A stretch of DNA of 64,000 nucleotides, taken from NCBI RefSeq assembly GCF_001806325.1, contig NZ_CP017580.1, positions 1,054,001 to 1,118,000 of the forward strand, in the 5' to 3' direction. The stretch's first letter is position 1; each line of letters opens with the position of its first letter. The notes below the pieces were generated by a model. The model did no database searches and was not told where the DNA came from. It saw only the letters and a program-made list of their open reading frames with translations. Shown piece after piece: positions 8,736 through 16,244 of the stretch. Made by a program: the position numbers and the translations under genes. The DNA comes from Curtobacterium sp. BH-2-1-1 (lineage in GTDB: Bacteria; Actinomycetota; Actinomycetes; Actinomycetales; Microbacteriaceae).

Positions 8736-8918
8736 ATGCTCGCCTGTCCAAAACCCACGGTCGAAGTGCGTGTGGCCGACGTCCCGCTTCATCCCGCGTC
8801 GACTGCCGCGATCGCCGGCGTCGTCCGGGCGCTCGTCGACACCGCCGAGAAGTGGCTCATCGCCCGGGCACGTGCGAGCCGCAGGTCCCCGTTGGAGCTG
8901 CTGCCGCGCGCCCGTTAG
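8736..8918 (+). pseudogene. Remnant of a glutamate-cysteine ligase type 2 (YbdK/EgtA-like) gene
   Basis: A 60-codon frame whose core PTVEVRVADVPL followed by AAIAGVVRALVDTA matches the segment near the C-terminus of carboxylate-amine ligases of the GCS2 family. A complete gene would be about 360-400 codons, and no matching N-terminal part precedes it in any frame. I read it as a decayed fragment at the junction between the catabolic cluster and the mobile region. The family call comes from remembered motifs and needs a search. Confidence 0.5.
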
Positions 8919-9030
8919 ACGCCAGCCGCCCGTCGGGCGAATGCGGCGCGCGGCACACCCGGTGAAAACAGGGAACAACTTGCTGCTTTATGCCACGCTG
9001 GAAGGAATCCCCCACGATATGGAGCAGCGC

Positions 9031-9381
9031 ATGGCACAGAAAGTAACCACCCACCTCGTCGACGACCTTTCCGGCGACGTCATCGAACCCGGCAACGGAC
9101 GCACTATTCAGTTCGGCTTCGACGGCAGCAACTACGAGATCGACCTCAGCGACGACAACGCCGACAAGTTCCGTGAAGCGTTCTCCGACTACATCGCCGC
9201 AGCCCGCAAGGTCTCCGGTCGCAGCACTCGCACGTCGTCCGCATCCCCGGCGGCGCAGGGGCGCAGCAACCCCGGCGAGTTGGCGAAAATCCGCGAATGG
9301 GCCGCCGCGAACGGTCACGAGGTTGCCGCCCGTGGCCGGATCAGCCAGCAGGTCCGCGACGCGTACGCCGCGGCGACCTGA
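9031..9381 (+). CDS. lsr2: Lsr2-family nucleoid-associated protein
   Basis: A 116-residue Lsr2 homologue. This xenogeneic silencer coats AT-rich, often acquired, DNA in actinobacteria. The N-terminal dimerisation half starts AQKVTTHLVDDL and includes FGFDGSNYEIDLS. A Ser/Ala/Pro linker follows. The C-terminal DNA-binding half has IREWAAANGHEV and the minor-groove hook ARGRI, with the RGR motif. The ATG at 9031 has GGAG at 9021-9024; an ATG at 9019 is possible but has no site. It sits at the left edge of the mobile gene group, so it may be an island-borne paralogue. Confidence 0.92.
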   Translation: MAQKVTTHLVDDLSGDVIEPGNGRTIQFGFDGSNYEIDLSDDNADKFREAFSDYIAAARKVSGRSTRTSSASPAAQGRSNPGELAKIREWAAANGHEVAARGRISQQVRDAYAAAT

Positions 9382-9384
9382 CCG

Positions 9385-9516
9385 ATGGCTGATCGGACGT
9401 CCTCATTGATCACCTCCGACATCTCCCGCAGCGAAGTGAGGCCCACGGACCTGGCCCGGCTCGAACGGGCAACCACCCTCGCTATGCTGCGGGCAGGACG
9501 CAGCCTTAACGGGTAG
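9385..9516 (+). CDS. Possible small protein downstream of lsr2
   Basis: A 43-codon frame begins 3 bases after the lsr2 stop and ends at a TAG (9514-9516). It is predicted mostly helical and charged, with no known motif. No ribosome binding site is visible, so it would rely on termination-reinitiation after lsr2. It may be a small gene or the remains of one. Confidence 0.25.
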   Translation: MADRTSSLITSDISRSEVRPTDLARLERATTLAMLRAGRSLNG

Positions 9517-9608
9517 ATGCGCCTTGGGCGGGTTCATGTCGACAGGGACTGCTGCAGGTTCGGTGGATTCCTAGGGAGTAAGGCGTTGACTCCTGCTGGA
9601 AGGAGTAA

Positions 9609-10178
9609 CTAGCGGGTCTCCGCTCGCCTACGCGGCAGCCGCTTCCGTCCAGTGGTCGTCCCAGCTGGGCGGTTCCGCCACTGTCCTTCCTCGGTCTTCT
9701 TCTTTGAGCGCGGAGCGGAGCGGTGTCCACTGAGGGCGCAGTCGGGGCAGCCGGTCGCGTGCTTGGAGGTGTGATTGTCCGGGCGCACTGAGAACGCCCC
9801 GTGTCTGCGGCAGCTCACCGCGACGTCGGTTCGCGCGTCCACGTAGGCGACGTCGGTGTAGTCGTACCGGTCGCCGTGCGTAGCCAGAGCCTTCGCAACG
9901 AAGCGCTTCCGACGAATATTCGTCTGCGCGTTGAACCCTCTGCAGTCTCGGCATCCCTGGCCGCGCTGCGGGCCCCAGGGCGTTTCGCGGACTCGGCGGT
10001 GCTCGCGCGGGGTTTGCTCGAAGGGTCCGTGGTCGGGGCAGATGATGGTGACCTTGGTATCGCCGTTGACGTAGCCGAGCATGACGTGCGCGTAGTCGTA
10101 TCGGCTGTCGTGGAGCTTCGTCGCGAAGTTGATGAACTCGGCGGCTCGTTCTTCACGGGTGGCGGTGCGGTAGTTCAA
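9609..10178 (-). CDS. Duplicated zinc-ribbon protein (DUF723-like repeats)
   Basis: A 189-residue protein with two copies of a domain having the pattern YDY-x(n)-CxxHG-x-F-x(n)-H-x(n)-CxxC. Copy one spans about residues 14-80, with RYDYAHV, CPDHGPF and CRDC. Copy two spans about 93-147, with RYDYTDV, CRRHGAF and CPDC. Such repeats occur in phage and mobile-element proteins of unknown role, often near homing-type nucleases. The basic C-terminal tail (RSKKK) could bind nucleic acid. The start is TTG at 10178 with GGAGG five bases upstream. The family name is from memory. Confidence 0.65.
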   Translation of the reverse strand: MNYRTATREERAAEFINFATKLHDSRYDYAHVMLGYVNGDTKVTIICPDHGPFEQTPREHRRVRETPWGPQRGQGCRDCRGFNAQTNIRRKRFVAKALATHGDRYDYTDVAYVDARTDVAVSCRRHGAFSVRPDNHTSKHATGCPDCALSGHRSAPRSKKKTEEGQWRNRPAGTTTGRKRLPRRRAETR

Positions 10179-10617
10179 GGGGTCCTCCAGGAGTCGTTGT
10201 CCTGGAGCTATGCCGGTACGCCCGAACCAGCTGGGGAAGTCGGCTCGGAGCGGTCCTTGAAGGCCGGGTCGGTCTACTTCTCGGCGTTCCTCACGTCAGG
10301 GTGCGGCCGTCAGGCATAGCCGTGGCATGCTTTCGCTCCCTACCGCCGTTCGAGCGGTGCTCCGCTCACCGAGTTCGACCGAGCACCTCGTCGTGCCGAA
10401 CCAGGAGAGCGTCACGTCCGCGACCGCCCTAGGGCGGCCGATGGGCGCCGCCTTCGGCCGTCCGTTCCCACGTCAAGGTCCCGTCGAGCGCTGCTCGCAC
10501 GTCCAATGTTGGGAACCGGCGCCGCTCACCCTCGGCGACTCAACGCTCGGGGCACGAAGCTCGAACGCAGACGAGGGCTCGCTTGTCGCGCAGCTTCGCC
10601 CGGAGCCCGTCCAGGCG
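10179..10617. other. Divergent control region left of the first recombinase-like gene
   Basis: About 440 bases lie between the divergent zinc-ribbon gene and the likely start of the first recombinase-like gene. The + frame is open from 10327, but its first 97 codons lack similarity to the paralogous protein, so I treat them as non-coding or leader. An 8-base inverted pair, GCTATGCC (about 10206-10213) and GGCATAGC (about 10311-10318), lies here. Its role is unknown. Confidence 0.3.
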
Positions 10618-11520
10618 ATGCGGAAGTATCGGAGCCAGTCGGTTCCCGCGGACCGGTGGGCCAACATCGAGCCGTTCGTGCTGGACGCTGTCGCGCTCGT
10701 CGCGCCCGCGTGTGCCTACCTTGCTGAGCGGCTGATGGTCGCGGTGACGCCGTACGTTGACTGGGTCGTGCACGTCAACGGGATTCAGAAGGTCGCGAAC
10801 GTGTTTCACCCGGTGTTGATTCGCCGGTACGTCTCCCGCGACGACCTCCACCTCAAGGACAAGACGCGCCGCGACTACCGGTCCTTCCTGCTCCGGATCT
10901 CGGAGGTCGTCCTCCCCGACGAGGGTCCGATCGAGTTTGCGCCGTTGAACGGGCAGTCCGTCACTGCCCCGTACACCGACCTCGAACTGAACCTGCTGGA
11001 GTCCTGGGCGCGTGGGCAGTCCACGGCACTGCGACGTCGAGGTGCTGGCGCAGTCCTCGCACTGGGAGCAGGTGCTGGGCTTGACCCGTGGGAGATGCAG
11101 CACCTCCGGCGCAGCGACGTGCGCGTTGACCGTGACGGAGCGCTCGTCGACGTACGGGCTGGGACGCCGAGGTTGGTGCCCGTGCTCAAACGATGGGAGC
11201 AGCTCCTCATTGACTCCCTCGCGGACGTGCCGGACGACGCATGGGTGCTTGGCGGGGAGGACAGAAAGACGACCTACAACTTCGTCACGCCGTTCATCAA
11301 CCACACCGACTTCGGCAACGAACCGAAGCCAGTCCCCACGCGAATGCGCGCTACGTGGATCACCACGCACCTCGCTGGCGGCACGCACGCCGGGGAGCTC
11401 ATGGCTGCCGGCGGACTGCGCAAGCCCGAGCACTTGGTCACGTCCCTGCGGCACATTCCGACGATGGACGCTTCCGAGCACCGTCGACGGATCCTCGGCG
11501 AAGCACGCGAAGTTCGGTAA
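10618..11520 (+). CDS. Tyrosine-recombinase-like protein lacking catalytic residues (paralogue 1)
   Basis: About 300 residues, clearly paralogous to the protein encoded at 12559-13449 (shared VDWVV-VNG, FHPV-IRRY, LLESWA-GQST and GNEP-PV-TRMR-TW). Residues 140-170 fit the tyrosine-recombinase box I (AVLALGAGAGL-x4-E-x2-LRRSDV), but the invariant Arg is Asp156. Box II keeps Arg244 with Thr for His. A His279 is in the LGH position, yet the nucleophile position, nine residues on, is His288 rather than Tyr. It is therefore probably not a recombinase but a DNA-binding or regulatory relative. The ATG at 10618 is chosen by alignment with the paralogue; its ribosome site is weak. Confidence 0.7.
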   Translation: MRKYRSQSVPADRWANIEPFVLDAVALVAPACAYLAERLMVAVTPYVDWVVHVNGIQKVANVFHPVLIRRYVSRDDLHLKDKTRRDYRSFLLRISEVVLPDEGPIEFAPLNGQSVTAPYTDLELNLLESWARGQSTALRRRGAGAVLALGAGAGLDPWEMQHLRRSDVRVDRDGALVDVRAGTPRLVPVLKRWEQLLIDSLADVPDDAWVLGGEDRKTTYNFVTPFINHTDFGNEPKPVPTRMRATWITTHLAGGTHAGELMAAGGLRKPEHLVTSLRHIPTMDASEHRRRILGEAREVR

Positions 11521-11525
11521 CGCCA

Positions 11526-12095
11526 TCAGAGGACACGGAACCGTGCGGCCCGGAGCTGCTGCTCGCGTTCGGGCAGCAGGCTGCCGCGGGCGTGCTGGGC
11601 GCGTTGCTGGGCGACCCACCGTCCGATCGTCACCTCGGCAGGGTCGGCCGCGCGACGACGCGGCGGTCGCTGATGATCGGCCCAGAACTGCTGGTGCGCG
11701 GCGAGCATCGCGGACCACTGCGCGTCCCGAGGGTTCCAGGCGAAGCCCGGCACCGCTTCAAGTCGTCGCACCTGGTACGAGCAGTAGCCTCCCGCAGCGC
11801 CGACCTGCCGGAAGTAGGTGAGGGCGTCGACGAGGGTCTGCTCGGCGGTCGCAGGGCGAGGACGGGTCGAGTCGGCGCGGGGCATCCGTCCGTGCTCGTC
11901 GACGAACTCGTCGAGGTCGTGCACTCGGTCGGTCCAGCGTCGTACGAACGTTTCGACCTCGACGGCGTCATCGGTGTCGGCGAGGTAGAACGCGACGCCG
12001 CGTCGTTGGTCGAGGGTGAGTGTCAGGGCTGGCTGCGCTGCGTGGTCGGCGTACTCGCCGTGGAGCGCTGCGAGCGCCGTGGTCGGGGTGGGCAT
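11526..12095 (-). CDS. Helicase-associated (HA) domain protein
   Basis: A 189-residue protein with repeated helical modules of the helicase-associated type. Its parts include FVDEHGRMPR near residue 65 and a C-terminal IGRWVAQQRAQ-x4-LLPEREQQL module, the hallmark W-x3-QR and L-x2-ER spacing. These domains accompany helicases or occur alone on actinobacterial mobile elements and are thought to bind nucleic acid. The ATG at 12095 has AGAGGA just upstream. It lies antisense between the two recombinase-like paralogues, so it is either cargo or an insertion that separated them. Confidence 0.7.
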   Translation of the reverse strand: MPTPTTALAALHGEYADHAAQPALTLTLDQRRGVAFYLADTDDAVEVETFVRRWTDRVHDLDEFVDEHGRMPRADSTRPRPATAEQTLVDALTYFRQVGAAGGYCSYQVRRLEAVPGFAWNPRDAQWSAMLAAHQQFWADHQRPPRRRAADPAEVTIGRWVAQQRAQHARGSLLPEREQQLRAARFRVL

Positions 12096-12558
12096 GTGGT
12101 CCTCTCCGAGGCCGGCGGTCGGCCTCGGAGGGGGTATGCGCGGAACGGGCGTGATCTTGGAGGACGCGCGGGTCGCAGACGAGCGGGGTCCGCAAACAGG
12201 ACCAATCCGGCCGCGAAGATCACTACGTTTTCTGCGTCCCCGAAGCAGAGAGCCGCCCGGATCGCATGCACATCGCCAGCGTCACGCGTACGACGCCGAC
12301 GGCACCGTCACATGTGCGAGCAAGCGGCGACACGCCCGGGGTGACGCGACCGTTCGCGTCGGCGGCGCCCCCCGACCATCCGCGCGGGCATGCCGATCCG
12401 CCGGCAGCGAGATCGGAATCTGGAGCGCCCTCCCACAGCTCATCTCACTTCGCCTGCATAGGCCGGGCATGCCTAGCCAGATGCTCCGGTCACCGCGTCA
12501 GTACATCGCCGCGATGCTGCGCGTCCTCCTGTCGTTCCTCGCACGCGGAGGAACACCG
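12096..12558. other. Intergenic region upstream of the second recombinase-like gene
   Basis: Some 460 bases lie between the divergent HA-domain gene and the GTG at 12559. The frame upstream of 12559 is open but shows no similarity to the paralogue and is rich in Arg, Pro and Ser, as expected of shadow frames. A stretch at 12126-12137 also occurs after the eight-G run near 1944. The region must hold the promoter for the recombinase-like/transposase unit, but no clear -35/-10 pair was seen. Confidence 0.35.
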
Positions 12559-13449
12559 GTGAAGTACGTCCCGACGTTCGCGGCCGACCGATGGGGCGTT
12601 GTCCGCGACTTCGTGGTCAGCGCAGTCGCCGAGGCGGCAGCGCCCATTGCTCAGCCAGCCGACCGGCTCATCGTCGTCGCGGCACCGTTCGTCGACTGGG
12701 TCGTCAACGTCAACGGATACCCGGCGAAGACCGCCGTCGTGTTTCACCCCGTCATCATCCGGCGCTACATCACCCGCACCGACGTCACCTGGTCGGACAC
12801 CACGCGTCGCACATACCGGTCGGCGCTGATGCGCATGTCCGAAGTCCTCGTCGGCGAGGTGCCGCTGGAGTTCGCACCGACGACTCCGCAGAACACCGCA
12901 GCACCCTACGACGACCTCGACCTGCACCTCCTCGAAAGCTGGGCGACGGGCCAGTCGACCACGGCACGACGTCGCAGCGCCGGCGTCGTCCTCGCGCTGT
13001 GCACCGGAGCGGGTCTCAAGGCGAACGAGCTCCTCCAAGTCCGCCGCCAAGACATCCTCGCTGACGCCGAGGGCATCCTCGTCGCTGTCAACGCGGGAGC
13101 CCGGACCGTTCCGCTCCTGGCGCGCTTCGAAACGCTCCTGCTCAACTCCATCGTCGAGGTCGAGCCGGAGCAGTGGGTGTTCGGATCCCCGAAGCGCGTC
13201 AAGCACGGCATCAGCACCCTCACCACGTTCCTCTACGACACCGACCGCGGCAACGAACCAGACCCCGTCACCACCCGCATGCGGAACACCTGGCTCATCA
13301 CGCACCTCATCGCTCGCACCGACATGCGCGCCCTCATGACCGCCGCCGGCGTCACCAAATTCGAACACCTCGACCAGCTCGTCGCTCATGTCCCCGCGCT
13401 CGACGCGGCCTCGTACCGCCGTCAGCTCCGCACGGAGGCCGCACGATGA
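12559..13449 (+). CDS. Tyrosine-recombinase-like protein with partly conserved active site (paralogue 2)
   Basis: A 296-residue paralogue of the protein at 10618-11520. Box I reads VVLALCTGAGL-K154-x2-E-x2-QVRRQDI, so the first catalytic Arg is Lys154. Box II keeps Arg242, with Thr239 in place of His. His277 and Tyr286 have exactly the nine-residue spacing of the LGH...Y segment in active recombinases. Some activity therefore remains possible here, unlike in paralogue 1. The GTG at 12559 has GGAGG at 12547-12551. The stop overlaps the transposase ATG in an ATGA, so the two proteins are made together, probably as parts of one transposition system. Confidence 0.7.
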   Translation: MKYVPTFAADRWGVVRDFVVSAVAEAAAPIAQPADRLIVVAAPFVDWVVNVNGYPAKTAVVFHPVIIRRYITRTDVTWSDTTRRTYRSALMRMSEVLVGEVPLEFAPTTPQNTAAPYDDLDLHLLESWATGQSTTARRRSAGVVLALCTGAGLKANELLQVRRQDILADAEGILVAVNAGARTVPLLARFETLLLNSIVEVEPEQWVFGSPKRVKHGISTLTTFLYDTDRGNEPDPVTTRMRNTWLITHLIARTDMRALMTAAGVTKFEHLDQLVAHVPALDAASYRRQLRTEAAR

Positions 13450-15268
13450 CCGCGCCGAAGCCGAAGCACCACGACTTCGAAGACGCCGAACGCTGGATGG
13501 CCGAAGACTTCGGCATCACCATGTCGAAGTACATCCGCATAGGCGACGTGTTCCCACTCGAGCTCGCCACCCACGTCCCACTACGCGTGTTCGAACGCGG
13601 CTGCATCCGTGAGCGGCTTGAACGCTGGAAACGCGAAAGCATGAAGTCAACTCGCGGCCGGAAAGCTCACATCTCCGAGACCAGCGTCACAATGTTGATG
13701 TTCATCACGATGCGCTCACGGCGCAGCATCAGCATTCAGCAGATGACCGAAGTGCTGATGGCGATGACCACCAGTCAGCGCGAGGCTATCGGCATCCTCA
13801 AATTCACACCGCACCAAGCGACGCTGTACCGGCGCATCTGGGAAGCAATTCAGCGTCTGCGGAAGCTCGTCGACCGCCACCCAGGGCCACGCCGGAAAGC
13901 GCTGACTCCCGAAGAACTCGCCATCGAACTCGCAGACCTGCGCGGCCCGGAGGAGATGGCCGTTCGAGCCGCCCGCATGCTCGAACTCTCGAACCAAATC
14001 ATTGAAGGCTCCGTGCTGATGATGAACCGTGAAGTCCGACGACGATTCCGCGGCGCAATCGCCATCGACGAGACCTTTGCCGAGGTCTCCGGTCGACAGA
14101 AGAGCGGGAAGAACCTCAAGCCCGGCGACAAGCTCTCGACGAACTACGACTGCGGCTGGTATGGACGTGAAGGCAGCCATGACCCCGACGTCGACGGCGG
14201 CAAGAAGTACAAGTTCGGGTGGGAGCTCGAGTTCGCCGTGATGACGCGCGACCCCAGCGAAACCGAAGCAGCCTATCCGCTCCTCCTTCTATCAACCAGT
14301 GGACACAAGCCGGGCGCGCTTCGGGGCCATGGGCTCTTCCTCTACGAGTCCGCGGCGAACCGCGGCCACAAGATCAACACGGTCATCGGCGACCGCGCGT
14401 ACTTGCCCGGTGCCGACCCCGACGACCTGCAGCGCCCCTCGCAGCCGCGGGCGTGAAAGTGGTCATGGACTACAAGGATGTCGAGGAAGAGATTGGAAAG
14501 CAGGCCTTCTACGCCGACGGCCGGCACAACCTCATCATGGTCGCCGGGAGTTGGCACCTCGCGTTCATGCCGGAAGCTCTCGTGACCGCCGAGGCAGACT
14601 GGCGCAAACTCGTGAAAGCAACCGAATCGCTGCCCGATAAGGAACGCAAAAACAGGCGAGCTGAGGGCAAGGCGCTTCTCGTCCAGCGACGCGCAGAACG
14701 GAGTAAGTACCGGCTCACACCCCGCAGTGGCTACGACCTCACCGGCGCACGCCAGTACACGTACCCCGACTTCAAGGACCCGTCCGTCTACGACGAGTCC
14801 ACGAAGAAGTTCATCCCGGTCTCCATCCCGGGAAAGACTGTGAAGATTCCTGGCGTGCTGCACGACGACAAGGGTGTCAAGCACCAGAAGCACCTCAAGT
14901 ACGGTCAGGAGTTCGAGTACAAGTCCGATGTTTGGCGCGCCTGGTACGGCAAGCGCAACAACATCGAGAACGGAAACTCCCGACTCAAAGATGCTGATCG
15001 CGAAGCGCTTGGCATCCCGATGAAGCGACGCATGCGCGGCCCGTGGGCCGTCGAGATCGCCGGCGCGATGGCGGCCGCCAGCGCGAACATCACCCGCATC
15101 ATCGACTGGCTCAAGGCACGACTCGCACTTGCCTCGATGAACCGCATGAACAGAACGAGCGCCGCGCTCTTCGAACCCGGTATCGACAAGCTCACCGTCG
15201 CTGACCACGACGAACGGAACGAGTTCAACAGGCTCGCTCAAATCGACAGCCTCAGACTCATCGCGTAG
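13446..15268 (+). pseudogene. DDE-type transposase interrupted by a one-base frameshift
   Basis: Two abutting frames make one transposase of about 607 residues. Part one (13446-14456, 336 residues) carries the first acidic residue in IAIDET (Asp208) and the second in VIGDRAY (Asp316). Part two, in the -1 frame from about 14429 to 15268, carries NNIENGNSRLKD, whose Glu (codon 14966-14968) fits the third DDE residue, and a basic C-terminus. Restoring one C to the four-C run at 14435-14438 rejoins the frames exactly. This could be mutation, sequencing error or programmed slippage. The fold resembles IS4/IS1182-type enzymes, but I cannot name the family. The ATG overlaps the upstream stop. Confidence 0.75.
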
Positions 15269-15327
15269 CAGCCACGCGGACACCGAACTTAACAGCTCAC
15301 GAAGACGACCAGCCAGCTGGTCGCGAT

Positions 15328-15357
15328 GCCCCCTGCCCCGAAACCGAGGCAGGGGGC
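15328..15357 (+). terminator. Hairpin after the transposase gene
   Basis: A perfect 10-bp stem (15328-15337 with 15348-15357) encloses a 10-base loop, 60 bases after the transposase stop. There is no T-tract, which is common for actinobacterial terminators. It could end transcription from the element or mark its right end. A small palindrome, CCAGCTGG, lies just left of it at 15314-15321. Confidence 0.5.
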
Positions 15358-15504
15358 ACTTGTGCATTTCGGTGCGCCGCCGAGAGGGCGATCGCCGTGC
15401 GTTTGCCCCCCGCACCGCGCGGTCGATGCTCGCATGAAGCGTCCCGGATACCGATTGCTCGAATATTCTCAACGAGATCGCTCAAAAAAACGATCTCCCC
15501 CCAG

Positions 15505-15576
15505 CTCCGCCTCCAGGATTCGAACCCGGACCTAACGGCACCAAAGGCCGTCGTGCTGCCATTACACCAAGGCGGA
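15505..15576 (-). tRNA. tRNA-Gln (anticodon TTG)
   Basis: Read on the - strand, 72 bases fold as a complete tRNA. The 7-bp acceptor stem pairs TCCGCCT with AGGCGGA, followed by discriminator G. The D-arm is GTGTAATGGCAGCAC. The anticodon stem is ACGGC/GCCGT around the loop CTTTGGT, with anticodon TTG. The T-arm has GGTTCGAATCC. The CCA is not encoded. It lies directly beside the end of the mobile region, a common integration target. Confidence 0.95.
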
Positions 15577-15656
15577 ACGCGCACGGAGGCGCCCGTCCAT
15601 CCTCCCACGACCGCGGCGGCTGGCCGTGCAGCCCCTGCTTCCGCCAAGATGGTGGG

Positions 15657-16151
15657 ATGCCGCAGGAGGACGAGGTCGACCGCATCGTCGCGGCGTGGGG
15701 TCGCGAGCGCGCCGACCTGGACTTCGGCCCGCTCGAGGTCCTGTCCCGCGTCGACCGGCTCGCCCGACACCTCGACCGTGCACGGCGTGCGGCGTTCGAC
15801 GCGAGCGACGTCGAGCCGTGGGAGTTCGACGTCCTGTCGGCACTGCGGCGGGCGGGTGAGCCGTACGAGCTGAGCCCGAAGACGCTCCTCCAGCAGACGC
15901 TGGTGTCGAGCGGCACGATGACGAACCGGGTGGACCGGCTGGCTGCCCGCGGGCTCGTCGCGCGTCGGACCGACCCGAAGGACGGCCGGGGCATCCTCGT
16001 GTCGTTGACCGCCGACGGGCGTGCAGCGGTGGACGCCGCGATCGCGGACCTGCTCGCCGCCGAGCGGGCCATCCTCGCGGGGGTGTCCGACACCGAGCAG
16101 GACCAGCTGTCGGGGTTGCTCCGACGCCTCATCCTCGGGCTCGGCGACTGA
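15657..16151 (+). CDS. MarR family transcriptional regulator
   Basis: A 164-residue winged-helix regulator. The HTH core is LSPKTLLQQTLVSSGTMTNR, followed by the wing with RTDPKDGRGILVSLT (D-x-R-G motif), and long dimerisation helices at both ends. LLQQTLVSS places it in the subgroup that binds near drug or small-ligand genes. The ATG at 15657 follows a GGTGGG purine stretch. It starts the core-like region right of tRNA-Gln. The target is unknown; the next gene is the carboxypeptidase, 93 bases on. Confidence 0.88.
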   Translation: MPQEDEVDRIVAAWGRERADLDFGPLEVLSRVDRLARHLDRARRAAFDASDVEPWEFDVLSALRRAGEPYELSPKTLLQQTLVSSGTMTNRVDRLAARGLVARRTDPKDGRGILVSLTADGRAAVDAAIADLLAAERAILAGVSDTEQDQLSGLLRRLILGLGD

Positions 16152-16244
16152 CCCGACCGCCGAGCGGCTTCATCCGTTCGGCCGAGTCCACGGGCCGGGC
16201 TTCGGTCGTCGGGTCGATGTGCGACGAAGCCGGCTCCGGCCACG

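Noticed and set aside
8557..9030. An N-terminal extension of lsr2 of about 158 codons
   Set aside because: Lsr2 proteins are about 110 residues; the extension has shadow-frame composition and the ATG at 9031 has its own ribosome site.
10206..10318. GCTATGCC/GGCATAGC as terminal inverted repeats of the transposon
   Set aside because: Only 8 bases, no matching copy near the right end around 15270-15360, and such pairs arise by chance.
12016..12558. An N-terminal extension of the second recombinase-like gene
   Set aside because: It has no counterpart in the paralogue, and GGAGG seven bases before the GTG at 12559 decides the start.
14432..14438. Programmed -1 frameshift heptamer in the transposase
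   Set aside because: The heptamer G-CGC-CCC does not let both tRNAs re-pair in the -1 frame and no stimulatory hairpin was seen right after it, so I list a plain frameshift, not a confirmed recoding site.
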